Source: Anaerobacillus sp. (GTDB lineage Bacteria; Bacillota; Bacilli; Bacillales; Anaerobacillaceae). Taken from it: 6,412 nucleotides of DNA. Below, in pieces: positions 1 to 5,165 of the stretch; positions within the stretch are counted from its first letter, which is position 1; each line of letters opens with the position of its first letter. A program made the position numbers and the translations under genes. The notes below the pieces were generated by a model that ran no database searches, was not told where the DNA came from, and worked only from the letters and a program-made list of their open reading frames with translations. Location of the stretch: NCBI GenBank assembly GCA_007118195.1, contig SKSA01000273.1:1-6412 (forward strand), read 5' to 3'.

Positions 1-128
1 AGCTTCGACAATATCAAGCTATCGTATTAACCTATAAAATAAGGTGCATTGTGTGTATTAAGTGTATTACTTTAAGTAGTACAGATTAATTATAACTTAT
101 TTGGTGATTTTTACAAGTACTTTGTGTA
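1..128. other. Non-coding left edge with no recognised element
   Basis: This AT-rich stretch precedes the first hairpin. I found only very short reading frames, such as a 12-codon GTG frame near 50-90, and none has convincing support. Any gene to the left lies outside the window. Together with the hairpins at 129-214 and 243-271 and the promoter at 284-314, it makes up the 337-base leader region in front of the ferritin-like gene. Confidence 0.5.
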
Positions 129-214
129 TGTAAATTTCCGGACGAGTTTTCGAGTGAGCCTCTAAAGCTCGTAGAGATTTACAGCGAAGCGAGAGAACTC
201 GTCCGGAATTTGCA
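129..214. repeat. Long imperfect inverted repeat (possible dispersed repeat)
   Basis: The arms TTCCGGACGAGTT (136-148) and AACTCGTCCGGAA (196-208) are perfect 13-base complements. With small mismatches and a bulge the pairing extends outward to about 129 and 214 (TGTAAAT against ATTTGCA). The 47-base interior is itself structured: CTCTA (160-164) can pair with TAGAG (172-176), and ACGAG (142-146) can alternatively pair with CTCGT (167-171). No T-run follows either arm, so it is not a standard intrinsic terminator. Its compact dyad design resembles small non-coding dispersed repeats of Bacillaceae, but only a genome search could show that. A weaker relative of the left arm appears at about 272-298. 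Confidence 0.6.
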
Positions 215-242
215 TCTTAGATGGTGATGGGTAATCGTCATG

Positions 243-271
243 GTCGTTTTGTATGAAAAAAGCAAAATGAC
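243..271 (+). other. Hairpin upstream of the ferritin-like gene
   Basis: GTCGTTTTG (243-251) pairs with CAAAATGAC (263-271). It is a nine-base stem with one position (246/268) that is G-U as plus-strand RNA, and an 11-base loop. It lies before the predicted promoter at 284-314, so it would not be part of that transcript. It could be an operator-like dyad or the end of an upstream RNA. No T-tract follows it. Its function is unknown. Confidence 0.4.
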
Positions 272-283
272 GGGCGAGTTTCC

Positions 284-314
284 TGAATGATCTCTTTACT
301 GCAGTTAAATACTA
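284..314 (+). promoter_or_regulatory. Sigma-G-like forespore promoter
   Basis: GAATG at 285-289 fits the sigma-G -35 consensus (gnATR). AATACTA at 308-314 matches the -10 consensus (cAtnnTA) except for the first base. The spacer between them is 18 bases, the spacing expected for this factor. Transcription would start near 321, leaving a leader of under 20 bases in which the Shine-Dalgarno GAAGGAG (321-327) sits close to the 5' end; that is short but workable. If real, it places the ferritin-like gene in the late forespore regulon. This is pattern matching only, and the very short leader is the main reason for caution. Confidence 0.4.
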
Positions 315-337
315 ATTTAAGAAGGAGATGATAACTG

Positions 338-760
338 ATGCAAAACGAAGTGGTTAAAGAACTAAACGAATTTTTAAAAGGACAATATATGGGGATCCAT
401 TCGTATGAACAGTACATACAAAAATTAGAAGATGCTACGATAAAAAGGCAGTTTCAAGAAATTCAGCAAGGTCATAAAGAGCACGCGATGAAAGTGGCCA
501 AGCGAATTCAAAATCTTGGTGGTGAACCTGTGGATGATGAAGGGCTGATTAAATCTGCTCAAGGTTTTATTAATCAATTAAATTTACCTGATACGACTGA
601 AGGGTTAATCAAAGGTGCGATCAAAGGAGAAACTCTCGGGATTGAAATGTCCGAGCGATTCGTTCGTGGTGATTTAGATGAGGAGAGTCTAGAGCTAATA
701 AATGAAATTTTGGATCACGACCGACAGCATACTAATTTATTAAAGCGATTATTGCATTAA
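338..760 (+). CDS. Ferritin-like four-helix-bundle protein (DUF2383 type)
   Basis: This 140-residue protein is almost entirely helical. Four amphipathic helices can be placed at about residues 2-30, 33-60, 88-110 and 115-138. Candidate metal ligands follow the ferritin/rubrerythrin layout: Glu24 in helix A; His46 and His49 in helix B; Glu98 and Glu103 in helix C; Asp128 and His131 in helix D. Helix B carries HxxH where classical di-iron proteins have ExxH, so iron oxidation cannot be assumed. The protein looks cytosolic, with no signal peptide or membrane segment. The ATG at 338 is fixed by the Shine-Dalgarno GAAGGAG at 321-327. A sigma-G-like promoter lies just upstream, and a small ORF follows at 857 before a shared terminator. 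I recognise the overall family as the DUF2383-type proteins common in Bacillaceae. The exact function (metal storage, oxidative-stress protection or a spore role) is not known. Confidence 0.85.
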   Translation: MQNEVVKELNEFLKGQYMGIHSYEQYIQKLEDATIKRQFQEIQQGHKEHAMKVAKRIQNLGGEPVDDEGLIKSAQGFINQLNLPDTTEGLIKGAIKGETLGIEMSERFVRGDLDEESLELINEILDHDRQHTNLLKRLLH

Positions 761-776
761 TTATGCACCAGTTTAC

Positions 777-854
777 GCTTCACCCCCCTTTCTAAATTTA
801 ATGAATCAGGAATGGGAAAAGCCCCTTAACTCATACGTTTAGAAGAGGTGAAGC
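777..854 (+). promoter_or_regulatory. RNA hairpin masking the SD of the small ORF
   Basis: GCTTCACC (777-784) pairs perfectly with GGTGAAGC (847-854), and TTCTAAA (790-796) pairs perfectly with TTTAGAA (838-844). A small asymmetric internal loop (785-789 against 845-846) separates the two stems. The 41-base apical region can form a GGG/CCC mini-stem (814-825). The right arm contains the whole Shine-Dalgarno of the small ORF (AGAAGAGGTGA, 841-851). In the folded state ribosomes would be kept off the ATG at 857, as in a translational switch or RNA thermometer. It lies between the ferritin-like gene and the small ORF, in what is probably one transcript. It has no T-tract directly after it. The pairing is seen directly; regulation is inference. 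Confidence 0.5.
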
Positions 855-856
855 CG

Positions 857-940
857 ATGCTGCGTTTTTTGTTAATAATGTACGTGTTAAAAAAGACGAA
901 AATCATTAAGAAAAAATTTGTTTTTTTTATAGATATTTAA
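857..940 (+). CDS. Putative 27-residue cationic, hydrophobic small protein
   Basis: ATG at 857 opens a 27-codon frame ending at TAA 938-940. A strong Shine-Dalgarno (AGAAGAGGTGA, 841-851) precedes it with about six bases between the core and the start, closely matching the 16S anti-SD. The product begins MLRFLLIMYVLKK, a short hydrophobic segment, then a lysine-rich stretch (residues 12-20) and a second hydrophobic tail. This is the profile of a small membrane-associated or membrane-active peptide. The stop codon overlaps the base of the terminator at 939-990, so it would be the last cistron after the ferritin-like gene. Its ribosome site is buried in the 777-854 hairpin. I do not recognise a family. 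The frame is short and AT-rich, so chance is possible; the SD and its position argue for a real gene. Confidence 0.4.
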   Translation: MLRFLLIMYVLKKTKIIKKKFVFFIDI

Positions 941-990
941 AAGTCCCTTATTTTCAATCGACACTTTTGTCATGAAAAAGGGATTTTTTT
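939..990. terminator. Intrinsic terminator between convergent units, probably bidirectional
   Basis: AAAAGTCCCTT (939-949) pairs with AAGGGATTTTTT (978-989), including one G-U pair. The inner TTTCA/TGAAA stem and the GACA-cttt-TGTC tip (about 959-970) extend the hairpin. Seven T residues follow at 984-990 on the plus strand, ending the ferritin-like/small-ORF unit. On the minus strand the same stem is followed by a shorter T-run (CTTTT then AAAT), so it probably also stops the DUF3231/membrane-protein unit. Confidence 0.8.
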
Positions 991-1073
991 CGTTACGAAA
1001 ATTATGAGTGTAAAAAGCTTTCAGCTTGGCGATGACCTCAAAAGCTAATACTACTCTAATAAAAGAGCACGGA

Positions 1074-1577
1074 TTATATTCCATCTGCGCCTGTTAACTC
1101 ATGCTTACTTTTTACATTTAAAATAATTTTCCTAATTAAAAACCCTACGGTAAGACCAGGAATGACAAACAACATTGGTAAAAATACAGGTCCAAAAAGT
1201 ATTCCAAAAACTTTTAAGCGAGCCGAATACATAAGTCCAACTGTGACGAAGTATGCACTGAAGGCAAATGGCAAATATATATAGCTTTCCGGTGGATCGT
1301 TTGCATCACGGTAGGCGTCCCAAATAGCAAAAAAATATAAACACGGATAAAACATGAGCCACTGGTAGTTCGTTACTTCAATCGCTCCAATGATATTCCC
1401 GTTAAACGATTGAAGAATCGCATAATTAAAATGACTCATCACATTAACAACAAACTCTAAGAAAATTAGTAGTAATCCTTTAAAGTATTTTTTATTAATG
1501 AACTGACCGAATCCCGGTAAGGCAATGCTCCATAGTAACGCTTCGTAGTTTCTTCTAGGTTGTACAAACTTTTCCAT
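1074..1577 (-). CDS. Multi-spanning membrane protein of unknown function
   Basis: This 167-residue integral membrane protein has about five hydrophobic segments, near residues 12-28, 33-50, 71-88, 98-118 and 122-150. A basic start (EKFVQPRRN) suggests an inside N-terminus. The motif LPGFGQFINKKYFKGL (residues 20-35) resembles the glycine-containing turn of TM2-like small membrane proteins: two helices joined by a polar, lysine-containing loop. FAIWDAYRDAND (83-94) looks like a conserved cytoplasmic loop. The ATG at 1577 is preceded on the minus strand by AAGGTGG at a suitable distance. Only 14 bases separate it from the end of the DUF3231 gene upstream, so the two are almost certainly co-transcribed and end at the 939-990 terminator. 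I recognise it as a protein type seen in Bacillaceae without an assigned role. A TM2-domain relationship is possible but not established. Confidence 0.8.
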   Translation of the reverse strand: MEKFVQPRRNYEALLWSIALPGFGQFINKKYFKGLLLIFLEFVVNVMSHFNYAILQSFNGNIIGAIEVTNYQWLMFYPCLYFFAIWDAYRDANDPPESYIYLPFAFSAYFVTVGLMYSARLKVFGILFGPVFLPMLFVIPGLTVGFLIRKIILNVKSKHELTGADGI

Positions 1578-1591
1578 AGAACAGCCCCACC

Positions 1592-2632
1592 TTATTCAGG
1601 ATTCACATTTGAAAGCTTTTGTCGATCGGCACTTGTTGGTGGCTCTTCTAACCAACCATTTTCAATCATTAAATTCATGCCATCATTGGCATATTTTCCG
1701 ATTGACGCCGAAATAGCGGCAAATTTTAATGAAATATCGTGTCTCATCACTTGTGAAAGTGCGCTTCCGATATTTTCTATCGCAGAAGCAGTAGCTAACC
1801 CTGCATGATAAAGCATAAGTTTGTTTGAAAACGGTGGTGTTGTCGAATCACTAATATGAACATCAAGTAAATTTGAAATAGAAAGATTATTACTTATCAT
1901 AATTTCATTTAACTCTTTGATTTGATCGCCTGCTAGCATTGCTCCTTGGCGAAAATAACTAATTAACTCTTTAGACGGAGTTACTTGAGCAAACGCTACC
2001 ATTAATGCTTTACCTAAAACATTTGTGTTAAGATTCGTTTGCACATGCTTAATTTCCAAGCCTGTTAAAGGTCGCGTTTTCCCTGTGATCATCGAAATAA
2101 ACGATTTTTTTTCCACAAAGTCACTTTTCTTCGGGTAAGGAATTGTTGGGGGGACAAAATCAACCCCTTTAAAAAGTAAAAGTTTTACCGCTTTTTCATT
2201 CGTTTCCACTGTATCTTCTAAACAGCCTTTGAAATAATCAATCACATCTTGTCGCGTGGCCATGGAAAACGCACTCCCATACAAGCTAAGTCCTGCTCTA
2301 GACATTTGCCTAATGTAAAATAACATAAACGTATCACTAAATAAACGTGGTACATTACGATGTATATCTTCTTCACCAAACCCTCTAGGCATTGGAATTG
2401 CTTCTTTCATGTACATCTCTTTTATTGCTTGAACATGTTTTTCAGCCATTGATTTTGCCAAGAGTATAAATTGTTTTATATCTTCATCTTCAACAACTTC
2501 TAAAAAATGTTCAAAAACACAAATGCTCATCGTATCACCAAGGTAATTGGCAAATAAGTCTCCTAACTCAGAAGCTGTTAGCATTTTATGCATTTGATGC
2601 TTTGGAACCTCTTCTCTACTTGAAAATTCCAT
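1592..2632 (-). CDS. DUF3231 family protein with two helical repeats
   Basis: This 346-residue soluble, mostly helical protein is built of two similar halves, about residues 18-167 and 188-340. Each opens with a 'LT..E' helix. Each has a central stretch rich in small residues after a Pro/Phe: PRLFSDTFMLFYIRQ near 95-109, and PPFSNKLMLYHAGLA near 266-280. Each ends with a long helix and a proline-rich exit: VPPTIPYP (160-167) and GWLEEPPTSADR (327-338). This architecture is that of the DUF3231 family, which is widespread in Bacillus and probably has a ferritin-like or coat-F-like helical-bundle fold, with no proven function. The start is ATG 2632, set by AGGAGG nine bases upstream. An in-frame ATG at 2755 would add 41 residues but has no such site. 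It is the first gene of a two-gene unit with the membrane protein 14 bases downstream, and it is divergent from the hydrolase gene. Confidence 0.85.
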   Translation of the reverse strand: MEFSSREEVPKHQMHKMLTASELGDLFANYLGDTMSICVFEHFLEVVEDEDIKQFILLAKSMAEKHVQAIKEMYMKEAIPMPRGFGEEDIHRNVPRLFSDTFMLFYIRQMSRAGLSLYGSAFSMATRQDVIDYFKGCLEDTVETNEKAVKLLLFKGVDFVPPTIPYPKKSDFVEKKSFISMITGKTRPLTGLEIKHVQTNLNTNVLGKALMVAFAQVTPSKELISYFRQGAMLAGDQIKELNEIMISNNLSISNLLDVHISDSTTPPFSNKLMLYHAGLATASAIENIGSALSQVMRHDISLKFAAISASIGKYANDGMNLMIENGWLEEPPTSADRQKLSNVNPE

Positions 2633-2890
2633 ATAACTTTTCCTCCTAAATATAATGACAAACATAGTGTGAGTTAAAAGAAATGGTTTTATTACAGTTT
2701 TCGTTAACGATTTACATTTTAAGGAAAATAGACCTATAAACTGTTCGATCAACATTTTTTCATTGTAAGAAGCGGCATTCCATTACCAATTGATATATGT
2801 AAATGATGTCCGTTAACCTAACTTCTTTTCGATTTTCACGTTAATCTTTGATAAACTATTGGAAAATTGGTATTGGAAAGGCTGGGTTCG

Positions 2891-3709
2891 ATGATTTTTC
2901 ATGTTACATACTTTTCAGGGGGCTTGAAGGTAAACGGCTACTTAGCTTTGCCTAACGATCTTAAAGTTTCACTTCCACAACTAAGGAACTATTTTACTGG
3001 AAGCGTTGATCAATTCGCGTATTCGATTATTCCTCAGACGAAACCGTTAGAAGAAGAGAAACTCCCTGGCTTTATTTATTGCCGTGGTGGGATTGGACGC
3101 TTTGGGCGAGTAAAAATGAATTGGATCGAAAAATTTGCTAGTTACGGTTATGTCGTATTCGCTCCTTGTTATCGTGGTAATGAAGGAAGCGAAGGACGTG
3201 ATGAGTTTGGTGGACGTGACCGGGAAGATGTTTTTTCAGCGTTGCGAATAATGAAAGGTCTTCCTTTTGTCAACCAAGAAAAAATTTCAATTATGGGGTT
3301 TTCACGTGGTTCAATCAATGCTACGCAAGCGGCAATAACAATGGCTAATATCAACAAACTAGTCGTTTGGAGTGGTGTGTCGGATTTGATAAAAACGTAT
3401 GACGAACGTGTTGATTTGCGGAGAATGTTTAAGCGAGTAATCGGTGGAACTCCTCGTAAGTTGCCTCATTCTTATGAAGAAAGATCTCCGATCCATATGG
3501 TTCACCAAATCCAGTGCCCGACGTTAGTTATCCACGGCACAAAAGATGAACAAGTACTTGTTCATCACGGCGAAAACATGTTTAAAAAACTAAAAGAGTT
3601 TGGAAAAGATGTATCCTATCATCGTTACGAGGGCTACGGTCACCATTTTCCAGCCTGGGTTCATGATCAAGCCGTTAAAAAAATGTTTCAATGGATCGAA
3701 TCCCAATAA
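2891..3709 (+). CDS. Alpha/beta hydrolase, prolyl-oligopeptidase (S9) type
   Basis: This 272-residue protein has a complete alpha/beta-hydrolase core. The nucleophile elbow is GFSRG (residues 136-140, Ser138). The acid is Asp219 in HGTKDE, and the catalytic His is His251 in GYGHHF. CRGG (64-67) after the first core strand is the likely oxyanion-hole turn. The layout matches single-domain S9-type hydrolases, which cleave peptides or esters; the natural substrate cannot be read from the sequence. There is no signal peptide, so it is probably cytosolic. I chose ATG 2891 because GGAAAGG (2875-2881) lies at proper SD distance. The in-frame TTG codons at 2867 and 2873 have no comparable site and would add only eight or six residues. 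The gene stands alone, divergent from the DUF3231 unit. No clear intrinsic terminator follows the stop; the inverted-repeat element at 3839 is the nearest strong structure. Confidence 0.87.
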   Translation: MIFHVTYFSGGLKVNGYLALPNDLKVSLPQLRNYFTGSVDQFAYSIIPQTKPLEEEKLPGFIYCRGGIGRFGRVKMNWIEKFASYGYVVFAPCYRGNEGSEGRDEFGGRDREDVFSALRIMKGLPFVNQEKISIMGFSRGSINATQAAITMANINKLVVWSGVSDLIKTYDERVDLRRMFKRVIGGTPRKLPHSYEERSPIHMVHQIQCPTLVIHGTKDEQVLVHHGENMFKKLKEFGKDVSYHRYEGYGHHFPAWVHDQAVKKMFQWIESQ

Positions 3710-3742
3710 ATCTTCATAATTTTTCATTACGCTCAAATACTA

Positions 3743-3853
3743 GTGAAAACAGATTTCCTTGTCAAGTTTGCTATTCCATTTCACGTTTTCATGTTTGTTG
3801 TTGCAAAAGGAATACGCGCTTTAGTTTATGCAAGAGATAAGGGTATCCCATAA
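3743..3853 (+). pseudogene. Possible 36-codon gene remnant ending inside the repeat element
   Basis: A GTG-initiated frame of 36 codons reads MKTDFLVKFAIPFHVFMFVV, followed by a short basic tail containing RALVYARDKGIP. Codon choice resembles the neighbouring genes, and the hydrophobic stretch could be one membrane segment. The stop codon TAA (3851-3853) lies inside the left terminal inverted repeat of the dispersed element at 3839-3956. That suggests a longer gene may have been cut short by the element's arrival. It is in frame with the hydrolase, 33 bases after that gene's stop. No good Shine-Dalgarno precedes the GTG, and nothing on the far side of the repeat continues the frame. It could be a remnant, a short real peptide or a chance frame; I do not recognise a family. 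Confidence 0.2.
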
Positions 3854-3956
3854 GTGTCAGTTTTCCAGAGATGGATACTAAATACAGACATGTTTATTAT
3901 CATTCGTCCGTACTTAGTGCCTAATAGTGACTGACATTTTGCTATGGGACACCCTT
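3839..3956. repeat. Dispersed inverted-repeat element, copy 1 (MITE-like)
   Basis: The ends AAGGGTATCCCATA (3839-3852) and TATGGGACACCCTT (3943-3956) are complementary at 13 of 14 bases. A second block, AGTGTCAGT against ACTGACATT, continues the pairing after a small bulge. A central weaker dyad (TACAGAC 3883-3889 with GTCCGTA 3906-3912) makes a nested structure. It shares layout and sequence blocks with the element at 5166-5292: CATAAGTGTC at 3849-3858 and ACTAAATACAGAC at 3877-3889. It encodes nothing recognisable, so it is a non-autonomous element or a structured intergenic repeat. I saw no clear target-site duplication next to it. Confidence 0.75.
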
Positions 3957-3986
3957 TTCTGTGTTCTTTTCTAAAAATAATAAATT

Positions 3987-4106
3987 TTACTTTTCCGCTA
4001 TTGATTCGTGGAATGCGAATGAATCTTTTGGAGCCTTGGAAACGTTTTTTAATGAGATCAAAATAACCTCGTGAGCATCGGACCTCCGATGACGTCCAAA
4101 GAACAT
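3987..4106 (-). other. Hairpin-containing spacer with a 39-codon open frame
   Basis: On the minus strand an ATG at 4106 opens 39 codons, ending with TAA at 3987. The product would begin MFFGRHRRSDAHEVILI and end with SFAFHESIAEK. A different minus-strand frame is also open across the same DNA. The segment holds a perfect dyad CATCGGA-CC-TCCGATG (4076-4091) and a short ATTCG/CGAAT dyad (4004-4020). No Shine-Dalgarno precedes the ATG, so I do not call it a gene. The composition reads more like a conserved non-coding repeat or a decayed gene than like random spacer, but this is only an impression. Confidence 0.2.
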
Positions 4107-4117
4107 GCAAAGCAATG

Positions 4118-4151
4118 AACTTTTATGTGTAAAAAAACTTTTATTGTAAAA
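4118..4151 (+). promoter_or_regulatory. Tandem A/T dyads upstream of the CBO0543-type gene
   Basis: AACTTTTATGTGTAAAA (4118-4134) is followed 18 bases later by AACTTTTATTGTAAAA (4136-4151). Each unit is itself a small palindrome: TTTTA-tgtg-TAAAA and TTTTA-ttg-TAAAA. Two similar dyads spaced about two helical turns apart, 38-70 bases before a start codon, could be a pair of regulator binding sites overlapping a promoter. The sequence is simple and AT-rich, so chance repetition is a real alternative. Confidence 0.25.
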
Positions 4152-4188
4152 GCTATTTAATAATTATTCATTGGGAGGAGTAAAGGCG

Positions 4189-4707
4189 ATGCTCTGGCAA
4201 ACCAAAACAAAACATAAAAAAGAATATACGATTTTAATTTCGTCTTGGCTCATCGGAATCGTTTTATTAATCACTTACATTCCACGAAACAAAGTGAAAC
4301 AGTCAATGGTCGGCTTTCTCTTCCACCAAGTTTTAACGTGGCTTTTCGGATTGTTAGTGGTAGAAAAAGGCTTAATAAAATACCCCGTGCGATTATTCAA
4401 GAAAGCTCACAAAACAAGTTTTACGTTTGAATATTTTGTTTTCCCAGCACTTAGTGCTCTCTTTAATGTTCGTTTTCCTGAAAAAGTAAATTGGTTTTAC
4501 AAAGCCGTTTACTATTTTTGTTACCCGACCATTATAACGCTATTAGAAGTTTATGCTGAAAAGAGAACAAAGCTAATTGAATATATTAAGTGGAATTCAA
4601 TATACAGCTTTATTACGATGTTTTTAAGTTTTTATGTGTCAAGACGATTCTACCTCTGGTTTTTTCCACAAGAGGAAAGCGATGCTGACGTAGATTTAAA
4701 ATGTTAA
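4189..4707 (+). CDS. CBO0543-type integral membrane protein
   Basis: This 172-residue protein has hydrophobic segments at about residues 13-30, 41-58, 79-95, 103-121 and 136-152, and a charged acidic tail (QEESDADVDL). Family-like features include HQVLTWLFGLLVVEKGLIKY (46-65), a FEYFVFPALSALFNVRFPE block (80-98), and the VYYFCYP stretch (107-113) leading into a helix. This fits the CBO0543 family, small Firmicute membrane proteins of unknown function that often occur in several copies per genome. ATG 4189 is chosen because GGGAGGAG (4173-4180) sits eight bases before it. An in-frame TTG at 4171 would overlap that Shine-Dalgarno and is rejected. The gene is preceded by a 480-base spacer, and 83 bases separate it from the Lin0512-type gene. 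No terminator with a T-run lies between them, so some co-transcription is possible. Confidence 0.8.
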   Translation: MLWQTKTKHKKEYTILISSWLIGIVLLITYIPRNKVKQSMVGFLFHQVLTWLFGLLVVEKGLIKYPVRLFKKAHKTSFTFEYFVFPALSALFNVRFPEKVNWFYKAVYYFCYPTIITLLEVYAEKRTKLIEYIKWNSIYSFITMFLSFYVSRRFYLWFFPQEESDADVDLKC

Positions 4708-4748
4708 TTTTCATCTAAAGCACCCTGTCCCTATTTTGGGCGACGATA

Positions 4749-4754
4749 TATAAT
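4749..4754 (+). promoter_or_regulatory. Candidate -10 box for the Lin0512-type gene
   Basis: TATAAT at 4749-4754 is an exact sigma-A -10 hexamer, 36 bases before the GTG start. The hexamer 17 bases upstream (TGTCCC, 4726-4731) is a poor -35 match, so the promoter is weak, activator-dependent or not real. A small imperfect dyad, GTCCC/GGGCGAC (4727-4744), overlaps the -35 region. It resembles the GGGACA-type ends of the dispersed element and might be a remnant or an operator. Confidence 0.3.
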
Positions 4755-4790
4755 AAACATGTATATTAAAGTTCCTTGGGAGGGGTTAAA

Positions 4791-5150
4791 GTGAAAAAAT
4801 TAATGTTTATTCAAACCGGAATGGGAGCCGATCTTCATGGTCAAGATGTCACAAAAGCAGCGATTCGTGCTGTTAAAAATGCGATTCATACGAACTCAAT
4901 GCCCGGTTTACGATCTGTTTTACCCGAAAATAGCTTAAAAAATATGAAGGTCAACGTTAAGTTGGCTATCCCTTGTGAAAAAGAAACGTTAAATGAGGAA
5001 GATGTAAAGGCCGCCTTACCATTTGGGCAAGTCTCAATTGAAGTGATGGATGGCGGAATGGCAACGACTAGTGGTGTTGTTATTGAGGAAAAAGGTGATA
5101 AAAACGACTTAATGTACATCGTTATCGCCGCTGTAGAGGTCGGATATTAA
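4791..5150 (+). CDS. Lin0512 family conserved protein
   Basis: This 119-residue soluble protein matches the Lin0512 family (TIGR02058/PF09585 type) from memory. The diagnostic opening is FIQTGMGADLHGQDVTKAA (residues 6-24), followed by AVKNAI and SMPGL (36-40). A second block, VKAALPFGQVSIEVMDGGMA (72-91), and a final hydrophobic strand, LMYIVIAAVEVGY, complete the small alpha/beta fold. Length is close to the family's usual ~115 residues, so it looks intact. No enzymatic role has been proven for the family. The start is GTG 4791, preceded by GGGAGGGG (4778-4785). The in-frame TTG at 4776 overlaps this site and is rejected. It follows the CBO0543-type gene on the same strand, and the dispersed element's second copy begins 16 bases after its stop. 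Confidence 0.88.
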   Translation: MKKLMFIQTGMGADLHGQDVTKAAIRAVKNAIHTNSMPGLRSVLPENSLKNMKVNVKLAIPCEKETLNEEDVKAALPFGQVSIEVMDGGMATTSGVVIEEKGDKNDLMYIVIAAVEVGY

Positions 5151-5165
5151 TTTTCTGACGATCAT

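Noticed and set aside
50..91. 12-codon GTG frame with AAGGTG upstream
   Set aside because: It is too short, with no recognisable features; such frames are expected by chance.
887..1084. 65-codon minus-strand frame
   Set aside because: It runs straight through the terminator hairpin at 939-990, overlaps the end of the membrane-protein gene, and lacks a clear Shine-Dalgarno.
2633..2755. 41-residue N-terminal extension of the DUF3231 protein from an upstream ATG
   Set aside because: The ATG at 2632 has AGGAGG at ideal distance. The extension contains that SD region and does not look like family sequence.
3826..4110. 94-codon minus-strand frame as a real gene
   Set aside because: It crosses the whole inverted-repeat element, starts with TTG without an SD, and its composition changes at the repeat border.
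4171..4188. TTG start giving an MGGVKA- extension of the CBO0543-type protein
   Set aside because: The TTG overlaps the Shine-Dalgarno GGGAGGAG itself; ATG 4189 is correctly spaced from it.
4776..4790. TTG start giving an MGGVK- extension of the Lin0512-type protein
   Set aside because: It overlaps the Shine-Dalgarno GGGAGGGG, and the family normally begins at the KKLMFIQTG segment, matching GTG 4791.
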